From Paenibacillus turicensis (GTDB lineage: Bacteria > Bacillota > Bacilli > Paenibacillales > Paenibacillaceae), in NCBI RefSeq assembly GCF_017873435.1, contig NZ_JAGGKG010000009.1:62001-126000 (forward strand): 64,000 nt of DNA, written 5' to 3'. The position numbers and the translations under genes were made by a program. Of this stretch, positions 44,018 through 53,851 are shown one piece after another (within the stretch, counting starts at the first letter, position 1; each line of letters opens with the position of its first letter). The notes beneath the pieces were generated by a model, which saw only the letters and a list, made by a program, of their open reading frames with translations, had not been told where the DNA came from and made no database searches.

Positions 44018-44362
44018 ATGAAATCCATAACATCAGAACAAGCATTTAAAGAGCAAATTGCCGAACCTACACTAACCGTGGCTGTTTTTAAGGCAGATTG
44101 GTGTGTTGATTGTAGATTTATTGATCCGTTTATGCCTGAGGTTGAGAAAAATTATGCTGATAAGCTAACGATAGTGGAAGTGGATACTGAGCAGGTGGGC
44201 GATGTCAGTCAGGAGCAAAATATTTTAGGTATTCCAAGCTTTGTGGCTTACGCCAATGGAAAGGAATTAATTCGTTTTGTAAATAAGTTCCGTAAATCAC
44301 GGGAAGAAATTGAAGATTTCCTAAACAAAGCTGTTGCAGTTTACAGCAATTTACCTTCATAA
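44018..44362 (+). CDS. Thioredoxin-family protein
   Basis: A 114-residue thioredoxin fold with the active site W28-C29-V30-D31-C32 and the cis-proline in GIPSFVAYANG. The CVDC active site differs from the CGPC of classic thioredoxin, so redox behaviour may differ. ATG after GAGAGGG. It ends three bases before a membrane-protein gene and should be co-transcribed with it and with a HEPN-domain gene. Confidence 0.88.
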   Translation: MKSITSEQAFKEQIAEPTLTVAVFKADWCVDCRFIDPFMPEVEKNYADKLTIVEVDTEQVGDVSQEQNILGIPSFVAYANGKELIRFVNKFRKSREEIEDFLNKAVAVYSNLPS

Positions 44363-44365
44363 GTA

Positions 44366-45151
44366 ATGGGCAAAAGTACAGCTAGCCGCAGAGCCATATG
44401 GTTATATAGCATTTTTTGCTGTATTGTAATATTTTGTGCAGCTTTAGGGAAAAGTGTATGGAGACCTTTACTTATTTTGCTTTTCCCTAAGCAATTACTC
44501 GAGCTTCCTCAAATCATAAATGTAATGAGTACGGTTGTTGTTGGTATCCTTTTAATTATCATTTGGCTTAGCAACAAGGTAAGGAAGGACTTGGTGTATT
44601 TAACGATTATCATGTTCCTTCTAACACGTGCTATCTCATGGATGCCAATTCCAACACGAATTTATTTGGATTTAATCAACTTTATTTGTGCTGTTTTATT
44701 AAGCTTTAAGCTTTACATCGAGGTGTCACCCGCAACTACGGAAGATGGTAAGCGCCAAGCTCCTACTGGAATTATAACCACGAATTTTTTTAGCTATGGC
44801 TGTTTGATTGTTACGATGTATGCATATTTTGTTGTTAGCCGCCTACTGACACATGGATTTGAGTCCACTGTGGTGGAAGGGATTTTATTGTTTGCTGGCG
44901 TTGCGATAGTAGGCCATTTTGCATTTTGGAGTCATCCAGATGCCCCAACCATTCGAAGGTTAGGTATCTTCGTCACCTTGGCGGCCATGTTATATGTAGG
45001 GTCGGGTGTTATTATGTATTTTAGCCTGTTACACAACCAGTTACTATTTATTTCTTTTACTCATTTGTTTGCTATCGCATTGGTTTTTGCTTTGTTGTGG
45101 GTATTAAGCTGGCGGGCGAATTTTGAGAATTATGATGGAATGAGGGAATAA
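44366..45151 (+). CDS. Polytopic membrane protein of unknown function
   Basis: A 261-residue protein with about eight hydrophobic segments, no recognised family. Positive charges cluster near the N terminus (SRRAIW). It starts three bases after the thioredoxin stop with no own ribosome site, so translation is probably coupled; it ends two bases before the HEPN gene. Not a known transporter class by eye. Confidence 0.7.
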   Translation: MGKSTASRRAIWLYSIFCCIVIFCAALGKSVWRPLLILLFPKQLLELPQIINVMSTVVVGILLIIIWLSNKVRKDLVYLTIIMFLLTRAISWMPIPTRIYLDLINFICAVLLSFKLYIEVSPATTEDGKRQAPTGIITTNFFSYGCLIVTMYAYFVVSRLLTHGFESTVVEGILLFAGVAIVGHFAFWSHPDAPTIRRLGIFVTLAAMLYVGSGVIMYFSLLHNQLLFISFTHLFAIALVFALLWVLSWRANFENYDGMRE

Positions 45152-45153
45152 GC

Positions 45154-45870
45154 ATGCTGCGTGAATTACTTGGTCAATCTCCTCGGGAAAATGAAGGCTT
45201 GCTTGCTGACACATTTCTAAGTATAAAAGAAACAATTCATTTGCTTCAAAAAGAAATGAATGATTCCAAAGATCCTTCTCATGATTTTCGTAAATTAGAA
45301 ATTTGGTGTCGTGGCTTGTTATCCTCTTTGGATGAGCTAGAGGGATGCTTATTTGCAGCTACGTTTTTCAGAAATAAGGTCGTAAAAAGCTCAACAGAGG
45401 ATATGAATGCCGCGGAGCAGATGGACTATGCCAGATATGTTTTCTTTTATAAGGATGGATTTATCCGTGTTTTTTCAATTTTAGATAAGTTAGGTACTGT
45501 ATTAAATGAATTATTTGATCTTCATACCTCTAAGGTAAAGACACATTTTTCGTATTTTACAGTGCTTAGACAATTTGCTTATATGAAAACACATCCTGAT
45601 CTTGGTAATAAGTTGTTTGCGATAAAGGAGCAATACAAGGAAGCATTATCTGAGCTAAGACGGCGTAGAAACACAGAAATTCATTATATGAATTCAGAAA
45701 TGAAGGATGATTTGTGGCAACGACACCAAGCGTTATATGGGAAAATAAAGCTAGAGGATTTAGATGCCCATCTGCATGATCTACAACAAGGCTTTAACAT
45801 GGTGTGTGAAACGATGTTAACGACATTTTCATATACTAATCAACGGTGGAAAAAAGTGAAGGATAATTGA
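45154..45870 (+). CDS. HEPN-domain protein (Cthe_2314-like)
   Basis: A 238-residue, mostly helical cytoplasmic protein. The stretch R169-R172 N173 T174 E175 I176 H177 gives the R-N-x3-H signature of HEPN domains, and the helical pattern with EQMDYARYVFFYKDGFIRVFSILDKLGTVLNELF upstream fits the Cthe_2314-like HEPN family. HEPN domains are often RNases of defence or toxin systems, but many are structural. Third gene of the thioredoxin-membrane-HEPN unit; no antitoxin (MNT) partner is seen. Confidence 0.7.
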   Translation: MLRELLGQSPRENEGLLADTFLSIKETIHLLQKEMNDSKDPSHDFRKLEIWCRGLLSSLDELEGCLFAATFFRNKVVKSSTEDMNAAEQMDYARYVFFYKDGFIRVFSILDKLGTVLNELFDLHTSKVKTHFSYFTVLRQFAYMKTHPDLGNKLFAIKEQYKEALSELRRRRNTEIHYMNSEMKDDLWQRHQALYGKIKLEDLDAHLHDLQQGFNMVCETMLTTFSYTNQRWKKVKDN

Positions 45871-45901
45871 GCTATGCAAAAAATAACAATTGAATAGGGT
45901 A

Positions 45902-45930
45902 TTGCATTTGCATAAAGGAAATGATATATT
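45902..45930 (+). promoter_or_regulatory. Promoter of the beta-glucoside operon
   Basis: TTGCAT at 45902-45907, 17-base spacer, TATATT at 45925-45930. Confidence 0.65.
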
Positions 45931-45935
45931 AAACG

Positions 45936-45950
45936 TGAAAACGCTTTAGA
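45936..45950 (+). promoter_or_regulatory. cre-like site overlapping the start of transcription
   Basis: TGAAAACGCTTTAGA resembles the CcpA consensus (TGNAANCGNWNNCW); it lies at about +1, where CcpA would block transcription. Confidence 0.5.
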
Positions 45951-46010
45951 AACCGCGGTGTATATAAGTTTTCAACCTTATTTAATGAAATTAAATATTT
46001 TCCAATTATA

Positions 46011-46039
46011 GGCGTGTTACTGTAAATCAGGCAAGACCT
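46011..46039 (+). promoter_or_regulatory. RAT antiterminator sequence
   Basis: GGCGTGTTACTG...TCAGGCAAGACC matches the LicT/BglG binding hairpin (GGATTGTTACTG...GGCAAAACC) and overlaps the following terminator. Confidence 0.85.
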
Positions 46040-46092
46040 AGATTGGGGAGGATAGAAGTTTCTTCTTTCCTGCCCGTCTTAGGTCTTTTTTT
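46033..46092 (+). terminator. Conditional terminator in the beta-glucoside leader
   Basis: AAGACCTA pairs with TAGGTCTT around a longer stem, followed by seven T. It overlaps the 3' arm of the RAT, so antiterminator binding excludes it. Confidence 0.85.
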
Positions 46093-46118
46093 GTTGGAAT
46101 TTTTTAGGGGGGTAAACG

Positions 46119-48026
46119 ATGGATTACAAACAATTGGCAACAGAAATTTTAAATAAAGTGGGCGGAGCCGAGAATATTGAAAGTGTTATTCATTGCTCAA
46201 CACGATTAAGAATGAAATTAAAGGATACCAAGCTACCTAATGTTGATGAGATTAAGGCTTTAGATGGGGTTATGGGAGCACTACATGGTGGGGGACAATT
46301 TCAGGTTATTGTTGGGAATGATGTTAGCTATGTGTACAATGAATTAAATAAAATGTTGCCAGAGACAAAGGAAACAGTGGTAGTAACAACCAAGAAGGAT
46401 CGTAGCTTTAAAGGTTTGTTTGGTAGCTTTGCTGAATTAATTACGGGTATTTTCCAACCGATTATTCCTGCGATTGCGGCATCTGGGATGCTTAAAGCTT
46501 TACTTTTATTAGTTACAAGCCTTGGCCTTATGTCAAAGGAAGGACAAATTTATCAGCTTTTAATCATTATTGCTGATGGTGCTTTTTATTTCTTGCCACT
46601 ATTGTTAGCGTATACGAGTGCACTGAAGTTTAAAACAAATCCTTATGTTTCGGTTGCGTTAGCAAGTGTGCTTGTCCATCCTAAGTTAATTGCTTTACTT
46701 GGGGGGGAAGTACCCGTTTATTTCGCTGGTTTACCTGTACCTAACGTAGCGTATTCGTCTTCCGTGCTACCGATTATTTTAACAGTATGGATTATGTCGT
46801 ATGTTGAACGTTTTGCGGGTAAAATATCTCCAAAACCTGTAAAAATATTTTTACAGCCATTAATTGTTATTCTCGTTATGGCGCCGTTGTCTCTTATCGT
46901 TTTAGGACCTTTAGGTAATTATTTAGGTCAAGGAGTATCCACAGGACTATTTTGGATTCAAGATCAAATTGGTTGGCCTACTGTAGCATTACTTTCTATC
47001 TTTATGCCATTAATCGTAATGTTTGGGATGCACAAAGTATTTTATCCTGTTATTTTTGCGGCAATGGCATCACCTGGATATGAAATGTTAATTCATAGTG
47101 CAATGCTTTCCTCCAATATTGCGCAAGGTGCTGGTGCATTAGCAGTATGGATGATGGCTAAGGATGTTAAATTAAAACAAGTTGCATTGCCTGCTGGTAT
47201 TTCTGGTTTGTTTGGGATTACTGAGCCAGCACTATATGGGGTGCATTTACGCCTTAAAAAGACCTTGATTGCCTGTATGATTGGTGCAGGAACAGCAGGT
47301 GCGTTTGCTGGGTATGTTGGCTTAAAAGCTTACGCTCCAGTTGGACCGGGTGTAGCTTCACTTCCTATGTTTATAGGTGAAGGAAATAACTTTATTTATG
47401 CCTTAATTACTTTGGCAATTTCACTTGTTGTAACACCAATTGCAGTCTACTTTATTGGCTTTGACAATCCTGATACAGAAGCAACGCAACAAGTTTCCAC
47501 AACTTCATCAGCAGACAAACAAATCGTTACGAATAAAGAAAATGCTGTGAATCATGTCAATAAAGCTAATACTAGAACGGTTGTATTTGCGCCACTTGAA
47601 GGAGAGGTCATTCCTTTGGCTGAAGTGAACGATGAGGCATTCTCCCAAGAAGCGATGGGAAAAGGGATGGCAATTCGACCTACAAGCGGAAAAGTTGTTG
47701 CTCCATTTGATGGTGTAGTAGATACCATTTTTAAAACAAAACATTCCATTGGCTTAAGATCACTTGAGGGTGTTGAGGTGTTAATTCATATTGGTCTTGA
47801 TACTGTTAAATTAAAAGGACAACATTTCAAGGTTCATGTCCAAGAAGGTGCTACGATTCAGCATGGAGACTTATTAATTGAATTTGATCTTGAAGCGATA
47901 AAGCAAGCAGGTTATGACGTTACAACACCAATCATTATTACGAACACAGCACAGTATTTAGAAGTTTTAGGTCATCAAAATGAAAGGGTAACAGGACCCT
48001 CTAAGCCTTTAATTACTGTATTGTAG
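46119..48026 (+). CDS. bglP: PTS beta-glucoside-specific EIIBCA
   Basis: A 635-residue sugar permease with EIIB (cysteine in IHCSTRLRMKL, about residue 26), EIIC (about 105-450, with GLFGITEPALYGVHLRLKK) and EIIA at the C terminus (histidine in VEVLIHIGLDTVKLKGQHF). It imports and phosphorylates beta-glucosides. The leader has a promoter, cre-like site and RAT; the antiterminator and 6-phospho-beta-glucosidase genes follow. A stretch of seven G near 46701 is in frame. GGGGGG lies before the ATG. Confidence 0.94.
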   Translation: MDYKQLATEILNKVGGAENIESVIHCSTRLRMKLKDTKLPNVDEIKALDGVMGALHGGGQFQVIVGNDVSYVYNELNKMLPETKETVVVTTKKDRSFKGLFGSFAELITGIFQPIIPAIAASGMLKALLLLVTSLGLMSKEGQIYQLLIIIADGAFYFLPLLLAYTSALKFKTNPYVSVALASVLVHPKLIALLGGEVPVYFAGLPVPNVAYSSSVLPIILTVWIMSYVERFAGKISPKPVKIFLQPLIVILVMAPLSLIVLGPLGNYLGQGVSTGLFWIQDQIGWPTVALLSIFMPLIVMFGMHKVFYPVIFAAMASPGYEMLIHSAMLSSNIAQGAGALAVWMMAKDVKLKQVALPAGISGLFGITEPALYGVHLRLKKTLIACMIGAGTAGAFAGYVGLKAYAPVGPGVASLPMFIGEGNNFIYALITLAISLVVTPIAVYFIGFDNPDTEATQQVSTTSSADKQIVTNKENAVNHVNKANTRTVVFAPLEGEVIPLAEVNDEAFSQEAMGKGMAIRPTSGKVVAPFDGVVDTIFKTKHSIGLRSLEGVEVLIHIGLDTVKLKGQHFKVHVQEGATIQHGDLLIEFDLEAIKQAGYDVTTPIIITNTAQYLEVLGHQNERVTGPSKPLITVL

Positions 48027-48057
48027 TGTAAATCTATATAAAAGAGGTGCACGAAAG

Positions 48058-48909
48058 ATGAGAAGCGATATGAGAGTAGTTAAAGTCCTTAATGTGAGTG
48101 TCATCATAGCAAAGCGACAAGACCAAAAAGAGGTTATTGTCATGGGCAAAGGCATCGGCTTCAAGAGCAAGCCCGGAGATTTGGTCAATCCAGCAGAGAT
48201 TGAAAAGGTCTATGTCCTTGAAAATGAAGGCATGTCCTCTGAGATGGTTGCATTGATGAGAGAAACTCCTAAAGAGTACTTGATATTGACAGATGAAATC
48301 ATATCGCATGCTAAAGGAGTCTTATCGAAGCATCTGAGTGAAACGTTGTATCTTTCTTTGACGGATCACTTGCATATGGCTGTCAAACGATCACAAGCTA
48401 ACATTCAAATTCAAAATCGGATGCTCTGGGAGGTGCGCAAATTTTATCCACAGGAGTTTCAGATTGGACAATATGGCGTAGCTCTCATCAATGAACGCCT
48501 TGATGTCAATTTGCCTGAAGAAGAGGCGGCTAATATTGCATTTCATTTAGTGAATGCGCAGCAAACGGATGACAACATGAATCAAGTTATGCTGATGACT
48601 AATACAGTTAAAGACATTTTAAATATTATCAAGATACATTATGGGATGGAAATGGATACAATGAGTATCAATTATTCACGATTTTTAACTCATCTTCAAT
48701 TTTTTGTGCAGCGTTTATTAGAAAATAAAATGCTTGAGCCACAAGAATTTGATCTTTTACCACAAATCATAGAAAAGTATCCTGAGGAAGCAAAATGTGT
48801 TGAGTCAATTAAAAGCTATATTCATGCTAAGTTTAACAGTGACATGTCTAATGATGAAATGATGTATTTGATTATACATCTTGGAAGAGTAATGAATCGG
48901 TCGATTTAA
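48058..48909 (+). CDS. licT: LicT/BglG-family transcription antiterminator
   Basis: A 283-residue protein: N-terminal RNA-binding CAT domain (about 1-60, with VIVMGKGIGFKSKPGD) and two PRDs with conserved histidines in LTDHLHMAVKR and FHLVNAQ, then YSRFLTHLQFFVQR and LIIHLGR. It should bind the RAT in the leader and prevent termination when substrate is present. Located between the EII gene and the glucosidase gene. AAGAGGTGC before the ATG; a second ATG four codons in is possible. Confidence 0.92.
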   Translation: MRSDMRVVKVLNVSVIIAKRQDQKEVIVMGKGIGFKSKPGDLVNPAEIEKVYVLENEGMSSEMVALMRETPKEYLILTDEIISHAKGVLSKHLSETLYLSLTDHLHMAVKRSQANIQIQNRMLWEVRKFYPQEFQIGQYGVALINERLDVNLPEEEAANIAFHLVNAQQTDDNMNQVMLMTNTVKDILNIIKIHYGMEMDTMSINYSRFLTHLQFFVQRLLENKMLEPQEFDLLPQIIEKYPEEAKCVESIKSYIHAKFNSDMSNDEMMYLIIHLGRVMNRSI

Positions 48910-50382
<1,473 letters not shown>

Positions 50383-50423
50383 TTTAACTTTTGAACATAA
50401 CTAAATTTGTTATTATTTTTCTT

Positions 50424-50452
50424 TTGACAAAATGAGAGAAAGAATCTATACT
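50424..50452 (+). promoter_or_regulatory. Promoter of the SAM riboswitch/metNIQ transcript
   Basis: TTGACA at 50424-50429, 17-base spacer, TATACT at 50447-50452. Confidence 0.8.
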
Positions 50453-50481
50453 CAGAAATAAGTTTAAGACAACATCATATT

Positions 50482-50668
50482 TTCTTATCGAGAGTGGTGG
50501 AGGGAAAGGCCCGATGAAGCCCAGCAACCGATTCTACTGTTTTTGCTTTAACGAGGTAGAGTGTCATGGTGCTAAATCCTTCAAAATCGTATAGGTATAC
50601 GGTTTTGGCAGATGAGAAGGAGAATTTAGGAATTTAAACCCTTCGAATCTAATTCGGAGGGTTTTTTG
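50482..50668 (+). ncRNA. SAM-I (S-box) riboswitch with terminator
   Basis: P1 arms TTCTTATC and GATGAGAA enclose the conserved CGAGAGTGGTGGAGGGA, GGCCCGATGAAGCCCAGCAACC and TGGTGCTAAATCC elements. The terminator is AAACCCTTCGAAT...ATTCGGAGGGTTTTTT at 50636-50668. High SAM should turn off the methionine transporter genes downstream. Confidence 0.96.
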
Positions 50669-50700
50669 ATAAATTTTTGATGTTTCAGGGGGAAATTTCT

Positions 50701-51714
50701 TTGATTGAGCTAAAATCAGTGACTAAGGTTTACGGTACTAAAGGCAAAAAGACAACGGCCTTGTCCAATTTAAACCTTAAAGTAAATAAAGGTGAAATTT
50801 TTGGAGTCATTGGACATTCCGGTGCAGGGAAAAGTACCTTGATTCGCTGTATTAACTTGCTTGAGCGTCCAACAAAAGGTGAAGTGTGGGTTGGCAATAT
50901 ACAGCTTACGAAACTTAAAAAGTGGCAGTTACAGCAACAAAGACGAAAGATCGGGATGATTTTCCAGCACTTTAATCTGCTATCGTCGGCAACGGTGTTT
51001 AACAATATTGCTTTTCCTTTAACTTTGATTGGTACACCCAAGGCAAAAATAGAGCAAAAGGTAAATGAGTTACTCCAGCTTGTTGGATTAGAGGAGCATC
51101 GCAATAAATATCCAGCACAACTATCTGGTGGGCAAAAACAGCGTGTTGGTATTGCAAGAGCACTTGCTAGTGATCCTGATGTGTTGTTATGTGACGAAGC
51201 GACCTCTGCTTTGGACCCACAAACTACAGATTCCATTTTAAAGCTACTGATGGATATTAATAAAAAGTTTAACCTGACTATTTTGTTGATTACACATGAA
51301 ATGCACGTCATTCAAAGCATTTGTGATCGAGTGGCTGTGATCCATGATGGCAATATCGTAGAGGAAGGGCCGGTCACGCAAGTATTTTTGAAGCCTCAAC
51401 ATCATGTCACTAAAGATTTCATTCATCGTGATGTGCAGGGTGGCAGTGAAAAATGGAGTGATTTAGAGCTAGAGAAATCTGGACGGTTAGTGCAAATTAC
51501 CTTCCTTGGTAAAGCCACTTATGAATCGGTATTATCCCAAATTGTACAGGAAACAAATGTAAATTTTGCGATCCTACAAGGTACAATTTCCAAAATAAAA
51601 GAAACACCGTATGGTCAATTGATCGTCTCTTTTGAAGGAGAAGCTAGTAATATCGATACGACGATACAAAAATTAAGAGAACGTGATTTAGATGTGGAGG
51701 TAATGGAGTCATGA
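50701..51714 (+). CDS. metN: Methionine ABC transporter ATP-binding protein
   Basis: A 337-residue ABC ATPase with a C-terminal NIL/ACT-like regulatory domain (about 250-337). Walker A GHSGAGKST, signature LSGGQKQRVGIARAL, Walker B VLLCDEATSAL. MetN drives methionine uptake. The TTG at 50701 lies eight bases after AGGGGG and is preferred to the ATG at 50677. Under SAM riboswitch control. Its 3' end overlaps metI by four bases (ATGA). Confidence 0.94.
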   Translation: MIELKSVTKVYGTKGKKTTALSNLNLKVNKGEIFGVIGHSGAGKSTLIRCINLLERPTKGEVWVGNIQLTKLKKWQLQQQRRKIGMIFQHFNLLSSATVFNNIAFPLTLIGTPKAKIEQKVNELLQLVGLEEHRNKYPAQLSGGQKQRVGIARALASDPDVLLCDEATSALDPQTTDSILKLLMDINKKFNLTILLITHEMHVIQSICDRVAVIHDGNIVEEGPVTQVFLKPQHHVTKDFIHRDVQGGSEKWSDLELEKSGRLVQITFLGKATYESVLSQIVQETNVNFAILQGTISKIKETPYGQLIVSFEGEASNIDTTIQKLRERDLDVEVMES

Positions 51715-52379
51715 AAGGGCTAGACTTTTCACAGGTAAATTGGGAGGAGATTGGCACTTCCTCTACAGATACCTTGCTAATGTTAGGGTATTCCGCTCTC
51801 TTTACCTTTTTAGTGGGATTACCGCTTGGTGTATTACTTTTTGTCCTTTCGAGGTCTAATTTCTGGGTATCAAGATGGGTTTACAGAGTGTTATCGCTAG
51901 TCGTTAACATATTACGTTCCATTCCATTTATTATTTTAATCGTTGCATTGATTCCGATAACGCGTTCTATTGTTGGCGTCTCGATGGGCGTAAAAGGAAC
52001 CATCGTTCCTTTAGTCATTGCAGCTGCACCATTTTTTGCAAGACTGATTGAAACTGCTCTGCGTGAGGTAGATCGTGGTGTTATTGAGGCATCACAAGCG
52101 ATGGGCGCTTCGATCTGGCAAATTGTCCGCAAAGTATTGTTACCTGAATCATTACCAGGCATTATTGCGGCGATGACCATTACCGTGGTTACGCTTGTAT
52201 CCTATACAGCGATGTCAGGGATGGTTGGCGGTGGAGGATTAGGGGATCTTGCCATTCGCTACGGGTATTATAGATATCAATCTGAAGTTATGATTGTTGC
52301 CATTGTATTAATGGTGATCCTGGTACAAATACTACAAATGGTAGGGGATCGATTAGTAAGTCATTTTACACGAAAATAA
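51711..52379 (+). CDS. metI: Methionine ABC transporter permease
   Basis: A 222-residue permease with five hydrophobic segments and the EAA loop in EASQAMGASIWQIVRKVLLPESLPGI. Starts at the ATGA overlap with metN. Pairs with MetN and MetQ. Confidence 0.94.
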   Translation: MKGLDFSQVNWEEIGTSSTDTLLMLGYSALFTFLVGLPLGVLLFVLSRSNFWVSRWVYRVLSLVVNILRSIPFIILIVALIPITRSIVGVSMGVKGTIVPLVIAAAPFFARLIETALREVDRGVIEASQAMGASIWQIVRKVLLPESLPGIIAAMTITVVTLVSYTAMSGMVGGGGLGDLAIRYGYYRYQSEVMIVAIVLMVILVQILQMVGDRLVSHFTRK

Positions 52380-52462
52380 TGGAAATAAGGAAACATCACA
52401 TATACCACATATACCATGTATACCAACCTTATTTTAAAAACACTTTTAGGGGGAATCTTAGT

Positions 52463-53317
52463 ATGAAAAAATGGACATTAACGTTTTTAACTTTAGCACT
52501 TGTGTTGGTGTTGTCTGCATGTGGCAGCAAGGCAGAAAATAAGGCAGGTACAACAGGTTCTGATACTGGAGCAGCCGCAGGTAATAATACAAAGACAGAA
52601 ACGGTGGAACTCAAAGTAGGCGCAACTGTACCACATGCTGATATTTTGAAGTTTATTGCACCTAAGTTGAAGGAAGAAGGCGTGGATTTGAAGGTAATCG
52701 AGTTCACTGATTACAATCAGCCTAACCGTCAATTGTTTGAAAAACAGCTTGATGCAAACTATTTCCAACATCAACCTTACCTTGATCAACAAAATAAAGA
52801 TAACAACTTTGATTTAGTCTCTGTTGCAGGTATTCACGTTGAGCCATTTGGTGCTTATTCTAAAAATATTACATCTGTTGACCAGATTCCAGACGGAGCA
52901 AAGGTTGCGATTCCAAATGATGCAACAAATGGTGGTCGTGCATTGCTATTGCTACAAAAACAAGGCTTAATTAAGCTAAAAGATGGTGTAGGAAATGAAG
53001 CAACTAAAAATGATATTGTAGAAAATCCTAAAAATCTTGTTATTTCTGAAAATGATGCGGCTATGCTTCCACGTCAGTTAGATGAGGTTGACCTTGCACT
53101 TATCAATACAAACTTTGCAATTGAAGCAGGACTTAACCCAACGAAGGATGCTTTATTTATCGAAGATAAGGATTCTCCGTATACAAACATTGTTGTAACT
53201 CGTCCAGACAATAAAGATTCTGATGCTATCCAAAAGCTAGTGAAGGCTTTAACTTCCGATGAAGTAAAAACCTTCATCAACGATACGTACAAAGGTGCGT
53301 TAGTCCCTGTATTTTAA
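52463..53317 (+). CDS. metQ: Methionine-binding lipoprotein
   Basis: A 284-residue NlpA/MetQ family lipoprotein. Signal with lipobox VLSAC, then the NlpA fold: VGATVPHADILKFI, FTDYNQPNRQLFEKQLDANYFQHQPYLD and GALVPVF at the end. The ATG at 52463 has TAGGGGG upstream; the frame starts earlier at 52379 without support. The region between metI and metQ has a small run of repeated ATATACCA-like words. Last gene before the terminator. Confidence 0.94.
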   Translation: MKKWTLTFLTLALVLVLSACGSKAENKAGTTGSDTGAAAGNNTKTETVELKVGATVPHADILKFIAPKLKEEGVDLKVIEFTDYNQPNRQLFEKQLDANYFQHQPYLDQQNKDNNFDLVSVAGIHVEPFGAYSKNITSVDQIPDGAKVAIPNDATNGGRALLLLQKQGLIKLKDGVGNEATKNDIVENPKNLVISENDAAMLPRQLDEVDLALINTNFAIEAGLNPTKDALFIEDKDSPYTNIVVTRPDNKDSDAIQKLVKALTSDEVKTFINDTYKGALVPVF

Positions 53318-53349
53318 GTTGAGGTATTTTTAACCAAAATACGGTATGT

Positions 53350-53384
53350 AAAATGTCCGCTCTGATGAGGGCGGGCATTTTTTT
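53350..53384 (+). terminator. Terminator of metNIQ
   Basis: AAATGTCCGC pairs with GCGGGCATTT and is followed by TTTTTT. Confidence 0.85.
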
Positions 53385-53449
53385 GTACATTAGTGTTTCT
53401 CTGAAGACGGCTGTCTTTCACTGCACATACTGGTATTAGCCTGTACTAA

Positions 53450-53488
53450 ATAAAGCCGGCATCTCGTAGTGAGATACCGGCTTTATCG
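53450..53488 (-). terminator. Terminator of the NifU-like gene
   Basis: ATAAAGCCGG(C)ATCTC pairs perfectly with GAGATACCGGCTTTAT; the hairpin lies directly after the minus-strand stop and has an A-run on the plus side. Confidence 0.85.
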
Positions 53489-53502
53489 AGTCCTGCTATT
53501 TA

Positions 53503-53748
53503 TTAAAATACTTGAACGACCTCTTCTACACCTTCAACTTCTTCGAACAAGGCGCGTTCAATCCCTGCTTTTAAAGTAATGGTGGAGCTTGGGCAACCGC
53601 CGCATGCGCCGAGCAGTTTCAATTTTACAATCCCGTCCTCAACATCTACGAGATCCACGTCGCCACCGTCACGTTGTAAGAACGGACGAAGTTTATCTAA
53701 CACTTCCAATACTTCATCATACAATTGGTCATGTGTTTTTTCACTCAT
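53503..53748 (-). CDS. NifU C-terminal-domain protein (iron-sulfur scaffold, YutI/NfuA type)
   Basis: An 81-residue Nfu domain with the cluster-binding CxxC in [18 protein letters not shown]. It carries or delivers [4Fe-4S] clusters. The ATG at 53748 follows AAGGAG at nine bases. Nearby are two other iron-sulfur genes: the radical SAM enzyme MqnE on the same strand upstream and a HesB/IscA-like gene. Confidence 0.92.
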   Translation of the reverse strand: MSEKTHDQLYDEVLEVLDKLRPFLQRDGGDVDLVDVEDGIVKLKLLGACGGCPSSTITLKAGIERALFEEVEGVEEVVQVF

Positions 53749-53851
53749 TAGTTTCAACTCCTTTCTTTCCCCTATTATAGTATAAAAAAGTTTAAATTTA
53801 AATGGCTCAGATCACAGTTAAAAAGTTCTAAGTTAATCTCAGCTGTTCTTT

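Noticed and set aside
46695-46712. Run of seven G in the bglP gene as a possible slippage site
   Set aside because: The frame is intact across it and the residues fit the EIIC family.
52385-52435. Short tandem-like ATATACCA words between metI and metQ
   Set aside because: Only three imperfect short units; likely chance in an AT-rich spacer, no array structure.
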